Of a DNA stretch of 64,000 nucleotides, positions 1 to 8,212 are shown one piece after another. How positions within the stretch are numbered: position 1 is the stretch's first letter; every line of letters begins with the position of its first letter. A program made the position numbers and the translations under genes. The notes beneath the pieces were generated by a model that worked only from the letters and a program-made list of their open reading frames with translations, ran no database searches and was not told where the DNA came from. The stretch is taken from the NCBI GenBank assembly GCA_900769705.1, contig CAAGHP010000013.1, positions 1 through 64,000 on the forward strand. The letters are read 5' to 3'. This DNA is from Alphaproteobacteria bacterium. Lineage in GTDB: Bacteria; Pseudomonadota; Alphaproteobacteria; RF32; CAG-239.

Positions 1-289
1 CGTGTTATAATAAATATTATTCAGGTAATTTCTGCTTAATGGGGCTCGTCTATATTATAAAAGTTATTTTACATTATAGATGTGTTTGATGTTTATCTGA
101 ATTGTTGCTACCGTTTGCGAATACTTATTTTTGCTTCTAAATATCAAAATGTATGTGATGTCTCGCTTCTTTTGCCACTTGCTTTATTTTTCGATTAAAA
201 CAAAGCTAAGATTCTTGTAAGAGTTTTTTTGCTTTATTCTGTTTTTTATGGTATATATAGCTAAATGATAACATTATAAGGTCTATAAA
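1..289. other. AT-rich stretch without a gene
   Basis: I see no convincing coding region or RNA gene here. The stretch is AT-rich and contains the phrase GGGGCTCGTCTAT near its start; a similar GGGCTCGTCTAAT occurs just downstream of rlmE, so a fragment of a dispersed intergenic repeat may be present. The last bases before the next gene contain no clear Shine-Dalgarno sequence. Confidence 0.4.
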
Positions 290-595
290 ATGCAAAAAAT
301 TTGGCAACAAGTGAAACGTATAATAATTTTTTTAAGTCTTTGGGCTATCGTAACAGGTTTGACAGCTAGTGCTGTTTTTGCATTATTTAATTATTTTGCC
401 AGTGATGAACAAAGAACGCTGTTTAAAAATATGAAACTTGAAGCATATTTAAGCGATTTGAGCTTTGTCAGCTTCTTAATACTCTATATATTGGGTGTGC
501 CATTCTTAAGAAAATATATCAAAAATAATTGGCTGTTCACACTTGCTTGCGTGATTACCTATCTTCTCATTTTCATAATCCTATTCTTAATCTAA
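290..595 (+). CDS. small membrane protein, unknown function
   Basis: A 101-residue protein I do not recognise. It has three hydrophobic segments, at about residues 12-35, 53-72 and 80-101, separated by short charged stretches, so it is probably an inner-membrane protein. The N-terminus (MQKIWQQVKR) is basic, which favours a cytoplasmic N-terminus. The ATG is preceded by AAGGTCTATAAA, a weak ribosome-binding site. It is followed by a long non-coding stretch with hairpins and has no clear operon partner. Base composition is AT-rich like the rest of the first 7 kb. Confidence 0.6.
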   Translation: MQKIWQQVKRIIIFLSLWAIVTGLTASAVFALFNYFASDEQRTLFKNMKLEAYLSDLSFVSFLILYILGVPFLRKYIKNNWLFTLACVITYLLIFIILFLI

Positions 596-630
596 TTCTT
601 TCGTTTGTCGACGATTTTATCACTCCGTGG

Positions 631-666
631 CACTAAATAAATACAATAAACCGTATTTATTTAGTG
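631..666. repeat. perfect inverted repeat downstream of the first gene
   Basis: CACTAAATAAATAC is followed by an 8-base loop and its exact reverse complement GTATTTATTTAGTG. It starts 36 bases after the preceding stop codon. It has no T-tract, so it may be a weak bidirectional terminator or mRNA-stabilising hairpin. The rest of 596-1069 holds one more hairpin and no gene I can support. Confidence 0.6.
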
Positions 667-732
667 ATGGATGTTTTATTATGCACTTGTCTGAATAAAT
701 TAAAAACAGTATCTTAGGCAGCTTTTTTAGTG

Positions 733-770
733 ACACCTAAGCCTGATAGCTAGTTATCAGGCTCGGGTGT
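733..770 (+). terminator. strong stem-loop, possible terminator
   Basis: ACACC, a short interruption, then AGCCTGATA, a 6-base loop and TATCAGGCT, closed by GGTGT. The helix is long and stable, but the following sequence (TTGCTTATTT) is only moderately T-rich, so a terminator role is plausible and not certain. Confidence 0.45.
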
Positions 771-1069
771 TTGCTTATTTTTATAAAATGCTCTCGAAAT
801 TGTTGTTTATGTGATAGAGATTGCTTTCTTGCATTTGTCTTATATAGCTGTGATAGATATTATCCGAATTGTTCAATCGGAAACAAATAAGTCTTAGGTG
901 CGCTGTTCTGTAAATCTCTGCTAATTTTTATTTGATTGAATTTGTCTTAATCGCTTTCTTAGCACTTTATTTGTAGAGTTGTATTTGTATTAAAAATAAT
1001 CTTGCATATTTTCCGTGATTTGGATACACTATAAAGTGTTTATATATATGAATACAGTTGGAGCTTAAA

Positions 1070-1849
1070 ATGATAGATGTTGATAAGGATTTTATGTCTG
1101 ATGTGCCAGGTTATGTGGAAAATTTAGAGAAAAACGGTTTGCATTCAAGCTGTAAAGATCCTGATGTTTATAGCAAGTTGATGCAAAAATATCATAGAGT
1201 GCTATGGAGTGTGCAAAAGCTGCAAAATGGTCAAAATATGGAGTTAAAAGCTGGCTGTGGTTCATATTATTTATATTGGAGTAAGTTTAGATTTGGCGCT
1301 GATTCAATAGTCAATATGTATTTTCATCATAAAGGAGCTCAATCATTATTAAATGAAGAAATTAAACAGGCTTTAATTAAAAATTTTGGTGAAACTACTG
1401 ATTTTAAGGATTTTGTTAAAAAATATTTATATAAAACCTACACCATAGGCGGAAGTATAATATTTCCGAAAAATGGTGTTACTAACTCTATAAATATCCG
1501 CCGTTATTCTCTTTTGAAAGATAGGTTTGATTTGGCTTTGGAATGCATTAGGCGTTATTATAAAAGTGAATCCAGTCCAATGTCTAAAGTATTGAAAGCG
1601 AATGCTAGTTTTTTTAAATTATTTGATAATTTTAAGGAATATGTGGATTTTTTCTTTTTACAGGATTTGGTAAATAACGATTATACAAAAATCAACTATT
1701 TTAATTCAACCAATGAATTAGAAAAGGTTTCATATCCACAAACTGAAAAAGATTGGTTGGATTTGTATAAAAATCAGATTGATTTTGTTAAAAAAAGAAA
1801 TGAAAGAATTAGAGATTTTGTCAGCCAAATGAATTTGAACGGTGACTAA
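1070..1849 (+). CDS. DUF6994 family protein
   Basis: A 259-residue protein matching the uncharacterised DUF6994 family as I remember it. The shared features are an early DPDVYSKLMQKYHRVLWS segment, the YTIGGSIIFP motif near the middle, the DRFDLALECIRRYY motif, and a YVDFFFLQDLV motif near the C-terminus. Members occur sporadically in many bacteria and no biochemical role is known to me. I chose the ATG at 1070 because GGAG lies 6 bases upstream; a longer reading from a TTG at 1058 would run over that site. It is followed at short distance by the PD-(D/E)XK gene on the same strand, and the three genes to 3594 may be one transcription unit. Confidence 0.8.
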   Translation: MIDVDKDFMSDVPGYVENLEKNGLHSSCKDPDVYSKLMQKYHRVLWSVQKLQNGQNMELKAGCGSYYLYWSKFRFGADSIVNMYFHHKGAQSLLNEEIKQALIKNFGETTDFKDFVKKYLYKTYTIGGSIIFPKNGVTNSINIRRYSLLKDRFDLALECIRRYYKSESSPMSKVLKANASFFKLFDNFKEYVDFFFLQDLVNNDYTKINYFNSTNELEKVSYPQTEKDWLDLYKNQIDFVKKRNERIRDFVSQMNLNGD

Positions 1850-1885
1850 CTAATATGTAAGTTGTATTTTATAAAAGGAATTATA

Positions 1886-3127
1886 ATGACTAACGATTTA
1901 AAATCAAATGAAATTTTATTGAATATAATGTTTACTGGAACTTATTTAGAACAGCAAAACATAGGTCATGAAGTTATAAATCTATTTAAAGCCGATAACG
2001 GAAAAAATTATATTTATGTGTTACCATATGGAAATATTGGTAAAGAACATAACGGAAAAATCAAAACTATTTTATTAGTTAGAAGATGTAATGCTAATGT
2101 CTTAGAAATTTTAGCAAAAGCCGTAAATTTGACACAAATTGCCTTTGTTAAAAATCAACATAATATAACAGAAGATGAAAGAAGTGCTCAAAAGAAAGTA
2201 ATAAATGAAGTAAAGTATGGCAATGTTTTTCTAGAAAATATATTTAGTAAAAACGATAACTCTAAAGGACAGCAAGATATATTTATATCTTTTGAAGCTG
2301 GTAAAGTTGTTAAGGTTAGAAAACCAATTTATCTATCAACAGTTAAGTCTTTGTGGGATAATAAAAATGTTGTTTCTTTTATTTCAGATGATTACAAAGA
2401 TTTTAATTTTGCTAAACAAAGTCCAAAGCAGTATATATCTGAAGAAAAGCAAAAAAAGTTATATGAGCTTTTACAAAAAATTATAGATAATGAAGAAAAT
2501 TGGGGAGAGGAAACAAAACCAGTAAATGAATATCATTTAGAAAATAAAGATATTAAACATAATTTTATAGATATAATTTGCAAAGGGTATGATGAGCTAG
2601 TTTATTCAAATTTATTTCAATATTTTTTTCAAAAAAATATTGAAGGATTTAAAAAATTTGCTAGAGATGTGCTGCATATAGATGATATTTCTAATAATTA
2701 TTCTGTTAAACGTGAATATAAAAATATAGATATTTTTATAACTTATGATGTTAAAGCAATAATTATTGAAAATAAAATTAAATCTGGAATTAATGGAATA
2801 TGTAAGGATGATAATAAAAAATCTCAGTTGAGTAAATATGTTGAAAAGGCTAATGCGGAAAATTATACAGATGACAAATTGAATTGCTATATTTTTGTTC
2901 CTGATTATAATCTCATTGATTTGAATAGGTATGAAAGTGGTGAAAAATATAAAGTTATAAAATATTCGGAAATATATAAGTTTTTTATGGATAATAAGAA
3001 ATTATACAAAAATATTGATTATTTTGATGAATTTTTATATGCTTTATCAAAGCATATTAAGGATATTGACAATAATAATGAAGAAGAAATGTATCAAAAA
3101 TTTATGCAGGTAATAAATAGTAATTAG
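1886..3127 (+). CDS. PD-(D/E)XK nuclease superfamily protein
   Basis: A 413-residue protein. The C-terminal half carries a PD-(D/E)XK-like core: an acidic residue in NIDIFITYDV (about residues 282-291) followed by AIIIENKIKSG, where the E-x-K pair supplies the other catalytic residues, and then a Q-L-x-K-Y helix. This layout is typical of the PD-(D/E)XK nuclease families found in stand-alone bacterial proteins and defence islands. The N-terminal half (residues 1-200) is unlike anything I recognise. I start it at 1886, where AAAGGA lies 7 bases upstream, in place of a TTG at 1862. The nucleotide composition is very AT-rich. Function is inferred from the fold only. Confidence 0.7.
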   Translation: MTNDLKSNEILLNIMFTGTYLEQQNIGHEVINLFKADNGKNYIYVLPYGNIGKEHNGKIKTILLVRRCNANVLEILAKAVNLTQIAFVKNQHNITEDERSAQKKVINEVKYGNVFLENIFSKNDNSKGQQDIFISFEAGKVVKVRKPIYLSTVKSLWDNKNVVSFISDDYKDFNFAKQSPKQYISEEKQKKLYELLQKIIDNEENWGEETKPVNEYHLENKDIKHNFIDIICKGYDELVYSNLFQYFFQKNIEGFKKFARDVLHIDDISNNYSVKREYKNIDIFITYDVKAIIIENKIKSGINGICKDDNKKSQLSKYVEKANAENYTDDKLNCYIFVPDYNLIDLNRYESGEKYKVIKYSEIYKFFMDNKKLYKNIDYFDEFLYALSKHIKDIDNNNEEEMYQKFMQVINSN

Positions 3128-3135
3128 ATAACTTT

Positions 3136-3594
3136 ATGAAGCAAGGGAAAGTAAAAGCTATGGTTAGTATATATAAAAGTGATGATGATTCGTACTTTTC
3201 AATATTGAAGATTGTAAAATGCTTATTGTTAGCAAGTTTTGTGTTTAGCCTTATTTATTGGTTGATACAATCTGCAAATGTGGGAATGTTTGATTATATT
3301 TTAACATATATAATTTTATTTGCAGGCACGTTACTCTCAGATGTAATAGCTTCGGTTGTGAAACCAGATAAAATTATAACTGAGAATGGTTTTTTTGCGG
3401 TTATAAAATCAAAGTTATACTGGACGTTTATTCCTCAAATTATATCGGCTATTGTTGTGGGTATAGTATGTGTTTTCTTTTTGGCTATTATTTATAATGA
3501 AAATACAAATCTTGATAAGACTATATCGATTCAAAAAACTAAACAGATAAATAATAAGGTTACAGAAAGTAATGAAAGTACGGAATCTAATTGA
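3136..3594 (+). CDS. membrane protein, unknown function
   Basis: A 152-residue protein with three predicted membrane segments, at about residues 27-47, 53-75 and 97-120, followed by a polar tail rich in Thr, Asn, Ser and Glu. No family is recognised. It starts 8 bases after the nuclease-family gene, so the two are probably cotranscribed. A second in-frame ATG at 3160 is preceded by AAGGGAAAG and is the likelier start, giving 144 residues. Together with the two genes upstream it could form an accessory module; that link is inference from spacing. Confidence 0.6.
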   Translation: MKQGKVKAMVSIYKSDDDSYFSILKIVKCLLLASFVFSLIYWLIQSANVGMFDYILTYIILFAGTLLSDVIASVVKPDKIITENGFFAVIKSKLYWTFIPQIISAIVVGIVCVFFLAIIYNENTNLDKTISIQKTKQINNKVTESNESTESN

Positions 3595-3684
3595 GATAAT
3601 TAATAATAAAAATATAAATATAAAATGAGACAATAGTAAACAATAAATAATGTTGGATAAGTTGAATTGTTATATTCGATTGAT

Positions 3685-3930
3685 TTAATCATTGAAAGAT
3701 GAAACTGGTTGGTTACTCATTTTGCCTTGCCATTTTATCGGCTCGGTTAAGCATGAAATTGCGTGCGAGCGACCGGCAAAAGTTTTATCAAGCCATGCCA
3801 TAATATCATCATGGTTTTCTGAGCCGGCACGGTGCGCATAGGCGTGTAAATCACGATGGTTTTTGGATATTGATAGCAGACCTTTTTCTTTGACGGTGTT
3901 TTCTTTTGGCGCGTAATGATATAACCGCAT
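3685..3930 (-). CDS. short conserved-looking protein, possibly C-terminally truncated
   Basis: An 81-residue soluble protein beginning MRLYHYAPKENTVKEKGLL. The start is well supported by AGGAGG 5 bases upstream. The sequence up to CLTEPIKWQGK looks like a folded globular domain, and the last residues (MSNQPVSSFND) look like non-homologous read-through, followed by very AT-rich sequence. I therefore suspect a gene that lost its 3' end. The YHYAP opening and the RSHAISCLTEPI segment would be the useful search query. No function can be assigned. Confidence 0.55.
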   Translation of the reverse strand: MRLYHYAPKENTVKEKGLLSISKNHRDLHAYAHRAGSENHDDIMAWLDKTFAGRSHAISCLTEPIKWQGKMSNQPVSSFND

Positions 3931-4265
3931 TGTTCCTCCTTAATTAAATTCTACTGTAGTATCTTGAGAAATCAAATCAAAATTAGTTTTCTTAGGCAAA
4001 ACTGATGCAAGATTTTGTTTCTGTTTTCAACAGAGCTTTTGTCAGCCGAACAATAAGGCCGGCAAAATAACTTTTACTTTTTTTATTGTATCCTTTATCC
4101 GTTGGGTATTTCCTTTGTTTTTTTATAACATACACGCTTTTTTATTCTCAATCGTTCGTTTTTAGTTTTTAGTTTTTAGTTTTTAGTTTACAAATAAGCA
4201 ACCCTTGCATTTAAAGGTTTTATTACCTAACTAAAGAGCATAAACTTATAGTTTTAGGAATAACC
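3931..4265. other. intergenic stretch between divergent genes
   Basis: No gene seen. The stretch separates the minus-strand gene ending at 3930 from the plus-strand gene at 4266 and must hold both promoters, which I could not place with confidence. It contains the short tandem repeat described separately at 4158-4190. Confidence 0.5.
4158..4190 (+). repeat. 7-bp tandem repeat (GTTTTTA)n
   Basis: Four perfect copies of GTTTTTA followed by a partial copy, about 75 bases upstream of the gene at 4266. Such short tandem arrays can change length by slipped-strand mispairing; here it lies in a promoter-proximal, non-coding position. Confidence 0.8.
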
Positions 4266-4724
4266 ATGACTGATAAAGAAACTCTACCACTAAAAGCCGC
4301 ACGCAAGTTAAATCTGCTGATTTTGCAAAATGAAGCTCTGGCAAAAAACAAAAGCCTACAAGAAAAAATAATCGCTTGGAGCTTAGATATGCTGGAAGAA
4401 GCTCGTGCCGATTGGAGCGATATGCATAATGCAATATTAGACGCTGTTATAACCTGCGACCGCAGAAAAGAAGCCATTAGAAGGGGAAAAGCGCGAGATA
4501 ATAAATATGCTCCATTTAGAAAATATTTTAAGGAGTTGCAAAAGCAAAAGTTTGCTGAATATCAAAAATTAGGAAAGAAAATGACTGCCAACGGTTTTGT
4601 TGGGTGGTTTTTAGAAAATATACCAGATAAAGTAATAATGCCATATAAGCCAAGCAATCAATATAATAAATTGATAAAATTAGCCGAAGAAAACAATCGC
4701 GAGTTAAAGAAAAATCACGCATAG
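4266..4724 (+). CDS. unknown protein, charged and helical
   Basis: A 152-residue soluble protein rich in Lys, Glu and Ala, probably mainly alpha-helical with coiled-coil tendency at residues 20-55. AGGAAT precedes the ATG by about 5 bases. I do not recognise the family. It lies directly upstream of a protein that resembles phage virion components, so it may belong to the same mobile or phage-derived segment; that is inference from position. Confidence 0.55.
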   Translation: MTDKETLPLKAARKLNLLILQNEALAKNKSLQEKIIAWSLDMLEEARADWSDMHNAILDAVITCDRRKEAIRRGKARDNKYAPFRKYFKELQKQKFAEYQKLGKKMTANGFVGWFLENIPDKVIMPYKPSNQYNKLIKLAEENNRELKKNHA

Positions 4725-4837
4725 AATGCAAAAGGTGATTCTTGCATTTTGTGCCGGATAGACAAGGGTTTTGCTCTGTATTAAAGTGATAGTTGCAAAA
4801 TTTTGCAATAATTTTATTTTAATTAGGAGAAAAAGAA

Positions 4838-5761
4838 ATGGATATGTATCAAAAATATACCTCGCCATTCGGGTATCAAACGGGAACTGGTGGCATAGAC
4901 ACCTATGGTGTCAATCATAATGGATTTTCTTTGCGTGATGAAATTGAGTATCAATTTGCCCGGCAAAAACGCGAAAACGAGTTGCAAGCACAATATAACG
5001 CTCAAGGTGTTACCGAAAATTATCCGCAATATACAACCAATTTTTGGGGTAATTCTGACAATAACTACGGCTTCGGTATGAAGAATATTACCGACAATAT
5101 CGCTAATATGAAAAACACCACAACTCCGATACCGGTGGCAACAGCCGTATCGCAGCGACCAGTACAAAACAACGTCCAACCGCAACCAAATACAAGTGCT
5201 TGGGATAGAGTTAAGAATGCGGCGAATAATTTTGCTAGTGGAACCGAGGCTTTTTCGGTTGGTTATGCTACCGGTGCAACATTAGGCAACTTTGACGAAG
5301 GAATGGGAACGGCAACAGCGGCAGTTACATTGAAGCCAAATAATTACGCAATGGGACGTGATGCAACTCGGCAATTGCAAAATGATTTACAACAGCAACA
5401 TCCGATAGCTTATGGTGTTGGTGAATTTACTGGTGCAATGACCACTCCGCTGCATTTGGTAAAAGATACCACTTTTGCCAATAAAGCCTTAAATGCGGCA
5501 ACTGATACATTAAACGCTTCCGCAGGCTATGCCGAAAACTGGGATGATTTTTGGACTAATTTAGCAGTAAACGGAGCGGCTAATAATATAGGTTTGCAAG
5601 TTGAACAACTTCCTATGTGGAGAGCAGCTGGGAGCACTTTAAGTAAATTTTTCGCTAAAAATGGTCTTAAAACGGTAAAACAAGGTATAAATTCTTTTGC
5701 TGACAAAATGAAAAATATGTATTATAATGATAATGAAGATGAGCAAAAATACTACTATTAG
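4838..5761 (+). CDS. phage virion-like protein (tentative)
   Basis: A 307-residue protein. Residues 1-115 are Asn/Gln/Thr-rich and probably disordered. Residues 120-205 hold a Gly/Ala-rich pattern: GATLGNFDEG (146-155), AMGRDATRQLQ (171-181) and HPIAYGVGEFTGAM (188-201). A similar run (G-F-x-D-E, then Y-x-x-x-R-D, then P-x-x-Y-x-x-G-E-x-x-G-A) recurs in internal virion and structural proteins of tailed phages, which is why I suggest a phage origin. The C-terminus (MKNMYYNDNEDEQKYYY) is acidic and aromatic. AGGAG lies 8 bases before the ATG. The 3' end of this gene is partly repeated about 400 bases downstream. A non-phage secreted protein remains possible. Confidence 0.5.
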   Translation: MDMYQKYTSPFGYQTGTGGIDTYGVNHNGFSLRDEIEYQFARQKRENELQAQYNAQGVTENYPQYTTNFWGNSDNNYGFGMKNITDNIANMKNTTTPIPVATAVSQRPVQNNVQPQPNTSAWDRVKNAANNFASGTEAFSVGYATGATLGNFDEGMGTATAAVTLKPNNYAMGRDATRQLQNDLQQQHPIAYGVGEFTGAMTTPLHLVKDTTFANKALNAATDTLNASAGYAENWDDFWTNLAVNGAANNIGLQVEQLPMWRAAGSTLSKFFAKNGLKTVKQGINSFADKMKNMYYNDNEDEQKYYY

Positions 5762-5785
5762 TAAAACATAGAAAAGGAGCAGAAT

Positions 5786-6088
5786 ATGGAAAAAGAGGTT
5801 ATTACCACTTGGATAAAGAAAATATTGCTAAAAATTGCATACTGGGGAGTATCTTTGTTAATTTTTTTTAATGCTATGATTATTTTAAATTTGCATTTGG
5901 TTGTGCCTTTTTTCCCTGTTCTGTTCCTATTTGACTTTTGTTTTTGGGTTGGATATCCGCTGTTTATGGAATATGTTCTGAAACGAAAGTGGTTTGAGTG
6001 TACAAAAGAAGATTATTTAGCGCTAAAATACATATTAACTCCGTGGTTGATTATGGAGGTAATTGTAATGATTTATTATTACAATTAA
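5786..6088 (+). CDS. small membrane protein, copy 1 of a tandem pair
   Basis: A 100-residue protein with three hydrophobic segments, at about residues 12-32, 35-58 and 80-98. The middle is the conserved part of the pair: VPFFPVLFLFDFC, then GYP, then a basic KWFEC motif. AAGGAG sits 8 bases before the ATG. It starts 24 bases after the virion-like gene and is likely cotranscribed with it. The family is not recognised; a small phage-type membrane protein is possible but no holin motif is visible. Confidence 0.6.
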   Translation: MEKEVITTWIKKILLKIAYWGVSLLIFFNAMIILNLHLVVPFFPVLFLFDFCFWVGYPLFMEYVLKRKWFECTKEDYLALKYILTPWLIMEVIVMIYYYN

Positions 6089-6172
6089 ATCATACTTTTG
6101 TCGCAATTTGAAAATGTATTATAATGATGATGAAAAATACCGCTATTAGTAAAGCATAAAAAGGAGCAGAAT

Positions 6173-6493
6173 ATGGAAAAAGGGGTTATAAAAACAAAAC
6201 TCATAGAGTTTATCAGTTATGCTATTATATTTGTCATTATATTATTTAGTATAGAATTATACGAATTACACTTCATTATACCTTTTTTTCCTATTCTTTT
6301 CCTGTTTGATTTGTGTCTTATTATCGGATATCCAATGTTCTTACGATATGTCTTAAAAAAGAAATGGTTTGAATGTTGCAAAAATAAATTATTACAGATA
6401 AAATATATATTGTTACCTATATTGCTTTTAGAAATATTAGCACTGTTCGTAATTATAATATATTATACAAATGAAATATTACAAACTTCATAG
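6173..6493 (+). CDS. small membrane protein, copy 2 of a tandem pair
   Basis: A 106-residue paralogue of the preceding gene. The central IPFFPILFLFDLC, the GYP turn and the KKKWFECC motif are retained while the N- and C-terminal segments have diverged, so both copies have probably been under selection as proteins. It has the same AAAGGAGCAGAAT ribosome-binding region. It lies in the duplicated unit described at 5711-6493. Function unknown. Confidence 0.6.
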   Translation: MEKGVIKTKLIEFISYAIIFVIILFSIELYELHFIIPFFPILFLFDLCLIIGYPMFLRYVLKKKWFECCKNKLLQIKYILLPILLLEILALFVIIIYYTNEILQTS

Positions 6494-6563
6494 ATGTGTA
6501 AATTAAAAATAGAAATAGAATAGCAAAATTGGACTAAATTATACAACGTAATAAATAATCGCG

Positions 6564-6899
6564 ATGTCAATGGAATTGCTGATAATGTCCATCGCAAAGA
6601 TGTGGGTGGATTATTTTATAAGTTATTTTCTAATTGAATTTTCGGCAGAAGCGCAAGCCGTGTTCGCCGCCGGCAAGGCTTTGTGGAAATATTATCACGA
6701 GCAGCCACAGGCTAATCCAAACGCAAGTTTTTATGATATCCGCGCTTATTTTCAGGGGCGAGATAAAAACGGCAAGATGAATAAAGATAGTGCTGATACG
6801 CAATATATGGCTTTAATCGGCAGTTTGCGTCAAGCGCAAAATGTTTTGGCCGCTAAAATAGCAGAAAAAGTATATAAATACGGATTTTTACAGGCTTGA
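6564..6899 (+). CDS. conserved-looking protein, possibly 5'-truncated
   Basis: A 111-residue reading frame. From about residue 25 (FSAEAQAVFAAGKALWKYYH) to the end (AEKVYKYGFLQA) the sequence looks like a compact helical domain, with PNASFYDIRAYFQGR in the middle. The first 24 residues are of different character and no ribosome-binding site precedes the ATG at 6564, so the true gene may have lost its 5' end. Codon use and GC content from 6640 onwards are higher than in the genes just upstream. Function unknown; a phage or plasmid link is suggested only by its neighbours. Confidence 0.45.
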   Translation: MSMELLIMSIAKMWVDYFISYFLIEFSAEAQAVFAAGKALWKYYHEQPQANPNASFYDIRAYFQGRDKNGKMNKDSADTQYMALIGSLRQAQNVLAAKIAEKVYKYGFLQA

Positions 6900-6917
6900 A
6901 ATAATGTATACAAAAAA

Positions 6918-6943
6918 AGATTACTGTTTTGTGACAGTAATCT
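6918..6943. terminator. hairpin between convergent genes
   Basis: AGATTACTGT, a 6-base loop and ACAGTAATCT. A-run on the left and a short T/A run on the right make it a plausible bidirectional terminator for the genes ending at 6899 and 6962. Confidence 0.75.
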
Positions 6944-6961
6944 TAAAATTCGGATTAGTTT

Positions 6962-7156
6962 TTAGCAGCGATACCAGTTTTCGCGATGGTATTGCATAAT
7001 TTTAGCTACAATGGCGGCAACAGCAAATGCTCCGGCGCCAAAAAAGCAAGCAGTCGAAACAGCCAGATGACCAGTAAAACCGGCAATCCAGAAACCGACA
7101 ATACCTGCAGCTGCAATAGAAACGCAAACGTACCAAATTTTCTCAAATTTTGCCAT
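6962..7156 (-). CDS. small two-helix membrane protein
   Basis: A 64-residue protein with two hydrophobic segments (residues 8-28 and 31-52), both rich in Ala and Gly, ending in KIMQYHRENWYRC. No family recognised. The initiating ATG is preceded on the minus strand by AT-rich sequence with no strong ribosome-binding site. It stands alone between the accessory block and the ribosomal protein operon. Confidence 0.5.
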   Translation of the reverse strand: MAKFEKIWYVCVSIAAAGIVGFWIAGFTGHLAVSTACFFGAGAFAVAAIVAKIMQYHRENWYRC

Positions 7157-7421
7157 AAATATCTACGGGTTAAATTTAAGAGAGATGTCCTGTAACATAT
7201 CCCGTTCTCTCTTTGTATGAATAAATAAAACTCAAGCAGCGGAAAATGTATGGATAAAATCACTAAAACGATAAACCGTAATAAGACAAAACCACATACT
7301 AATAACCATAATACTTGAAAAACGATACTATTATAGCATACAAATTATTGAGCTGCAAGCAAAAATAAAACATGTTTATAGAAAAATTATCGGATTGCTT
7401 TGCTAATATATTTTCAGCAAT
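7157..7421. other. intergenic stretch before the ribosomal protein operon
   Basis: No gene seen. The 265 bases separate a small minus-strand gene from the rplI terminator. AGAGAGATG and CGTTCTCTCT at 7180-7217 could pair into a hairpin; the rest is AT-rich and featureless. Confidence 0.4.
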
Positions 7422-7457
7422 AAAAAAAACTCCCCTTCATCTTGCAGTGAAGGGGAG
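7422..7457 (-). terminator. terminator of rpsF-rpsR-rplI
   Basis: On the minus strand CTCCCCTTCA, an 8-base loop, TGAAGGGGAG and then eight T residues. It begins about 20 bases after the rplI stop codon. Confidence 0.92.
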
Positions 7458-7479
7458 GCGCTGATATAACTGAATAAAA

Positions 7480-7965
7480 TTATTCTTGGTTATAAGCTTT
7501 AGCTTGCTTTTTAGCTTCTTCAGAAGTTCTGGCAATGTTAATCAGAATAGTCTGAGAAACTTCAGGGTGCAGGTTCAGTTTTACTTGGTAAATACCCAAA
7601 TCTTTGATTGGTTTTTCCAAATAAACATAACGGCGGGCAACATCAAAGCCGGCATCTTTAATGGCAGCGGCAATGTCGCGGATGGTTACAGAACCATACA
7701 GCTGACCGGTTTCAGCAGCCTGACGAATCAAAACAGCGTTAAAGCCGTTCAAAGATTCAGCCAATTTAGAAGCAGTTTCAAACAATTCTTGGTTGTGAGC
7801 TTCCAAAGCTGCTTTTTGAGCTTCAAAATAAGCCATATTGGCATCTGTCGCGCGCAAAGCTTTGCCTTGAGGCAACAAATAGTTACGGGCATAACCGTTT
7901 TTAACGTTTACTTTATCGCCCATTCTGCCTAATTTTTCTACGTGTTCGAGCAAAATTACTTCCAT
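7480..7965 (-). CDS. rplI: 50S ribosomal protein L9
   Basis: A 161-residue protein with the L9 N-terminal signature: MEVILLEHVEKLGRMGDKV, NVKNGYARNYLLPQGKA. A long central helix (about residues 42-75) joins it to the C-terminal domain. It binds domain V of 23S rRNA near the L1 stalk. It is the last gene of the rpsF-rpsR-rplI operon and starts 9 bases after rpsR, with AGGAGGATAAA before the ATG. Length is normal for the family apart from a short Lys/Ala-rich tail. Confidence 0.97.
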   Translation of the reverse strand: MEVILLEHVEKLGRMGDKVNVKNGYARNYLLPQGKALRATDANMAYFEAQKAALEAHNQELFETASKLAESLNGFNAVLIRQAAETGQLYGSVTIRDIAAAIKDAGFDVARRYVYLEKPIKDLGIYQVKLNLHPEVSQTILINIARTSEEAKKQAKAYNQE

Positions 7966-7974
7966 TTTATCCTC

Positions 7975-8199
7975 CTACATAGCAACATATGGTAACAAAG
8001 CAATATAACGAGCGCGTTTGATGGCGCGGGCTAATTCTCTTTGTTTTTTAGCCGAAACAGAAGTGATGCGTGAAGGAATGATTTTACCTTTTTCTGAAAC
8101 GTAACGAGACAGAAGTTTTACATCTTTATAGTCAATTCTCAGAGCGTTTTCGCCGGAGAACGGGCATGTTTTTCTTTTGAAAAATGTTTGTTTAGCCAT
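7975..8199 (-). CDS. rpsR: 30S ribosomal protein S18
   Basis: A 74-residue protein starting MAKQTFFKRKTCPFSG, with the S18 core (KDVKLLSRYVSEKGKI, then RITSVSAKKQRELARAIKRAR). It binds the platform of the 30S subunit as a heterodimer with S6. I chose the ATG at 8199, with AAGGAG 8 bases upstream, over an in-frame start at 8226 that would overlap rpsF. It is the second gene of the operon, consistent with joint regulation with S6. Confidence 0.97.
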   Translation of the reverse strand: MAKQTFFKRKTCPFSGENALRIDYKDVKLLSRYVSEKGKIIPSRITSVSAKKQRELARAIKRARYIALLPYVAM

Positions 8200-8212
8200 T
8201 GTGATAAACTCC

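Larger units (their letters stand above)
5711..6493 (+). repeat. tandem duplication of about 390 bp
   Basis: The end of the virion-like gene plus the following small gene (5711-6088) are repeated, diverged, at 6110-6493. The copies share ATGTATTATAATGAT, then CTATTAGTAAA, then AAAGGAGCAGAATATGGAAAA with identical ribosome-binding sites. The copied gene tail at 6110-6150 is no longer part of a reading frame, so it marks the junction of the duplication. Confidence 0.8.

Noticed and set aside
4158..4190. Replication iterons
   Set aside because: The units are only 7 bases of T-rich sequence, with no DnaA boxes or replication initiator gene nearby.
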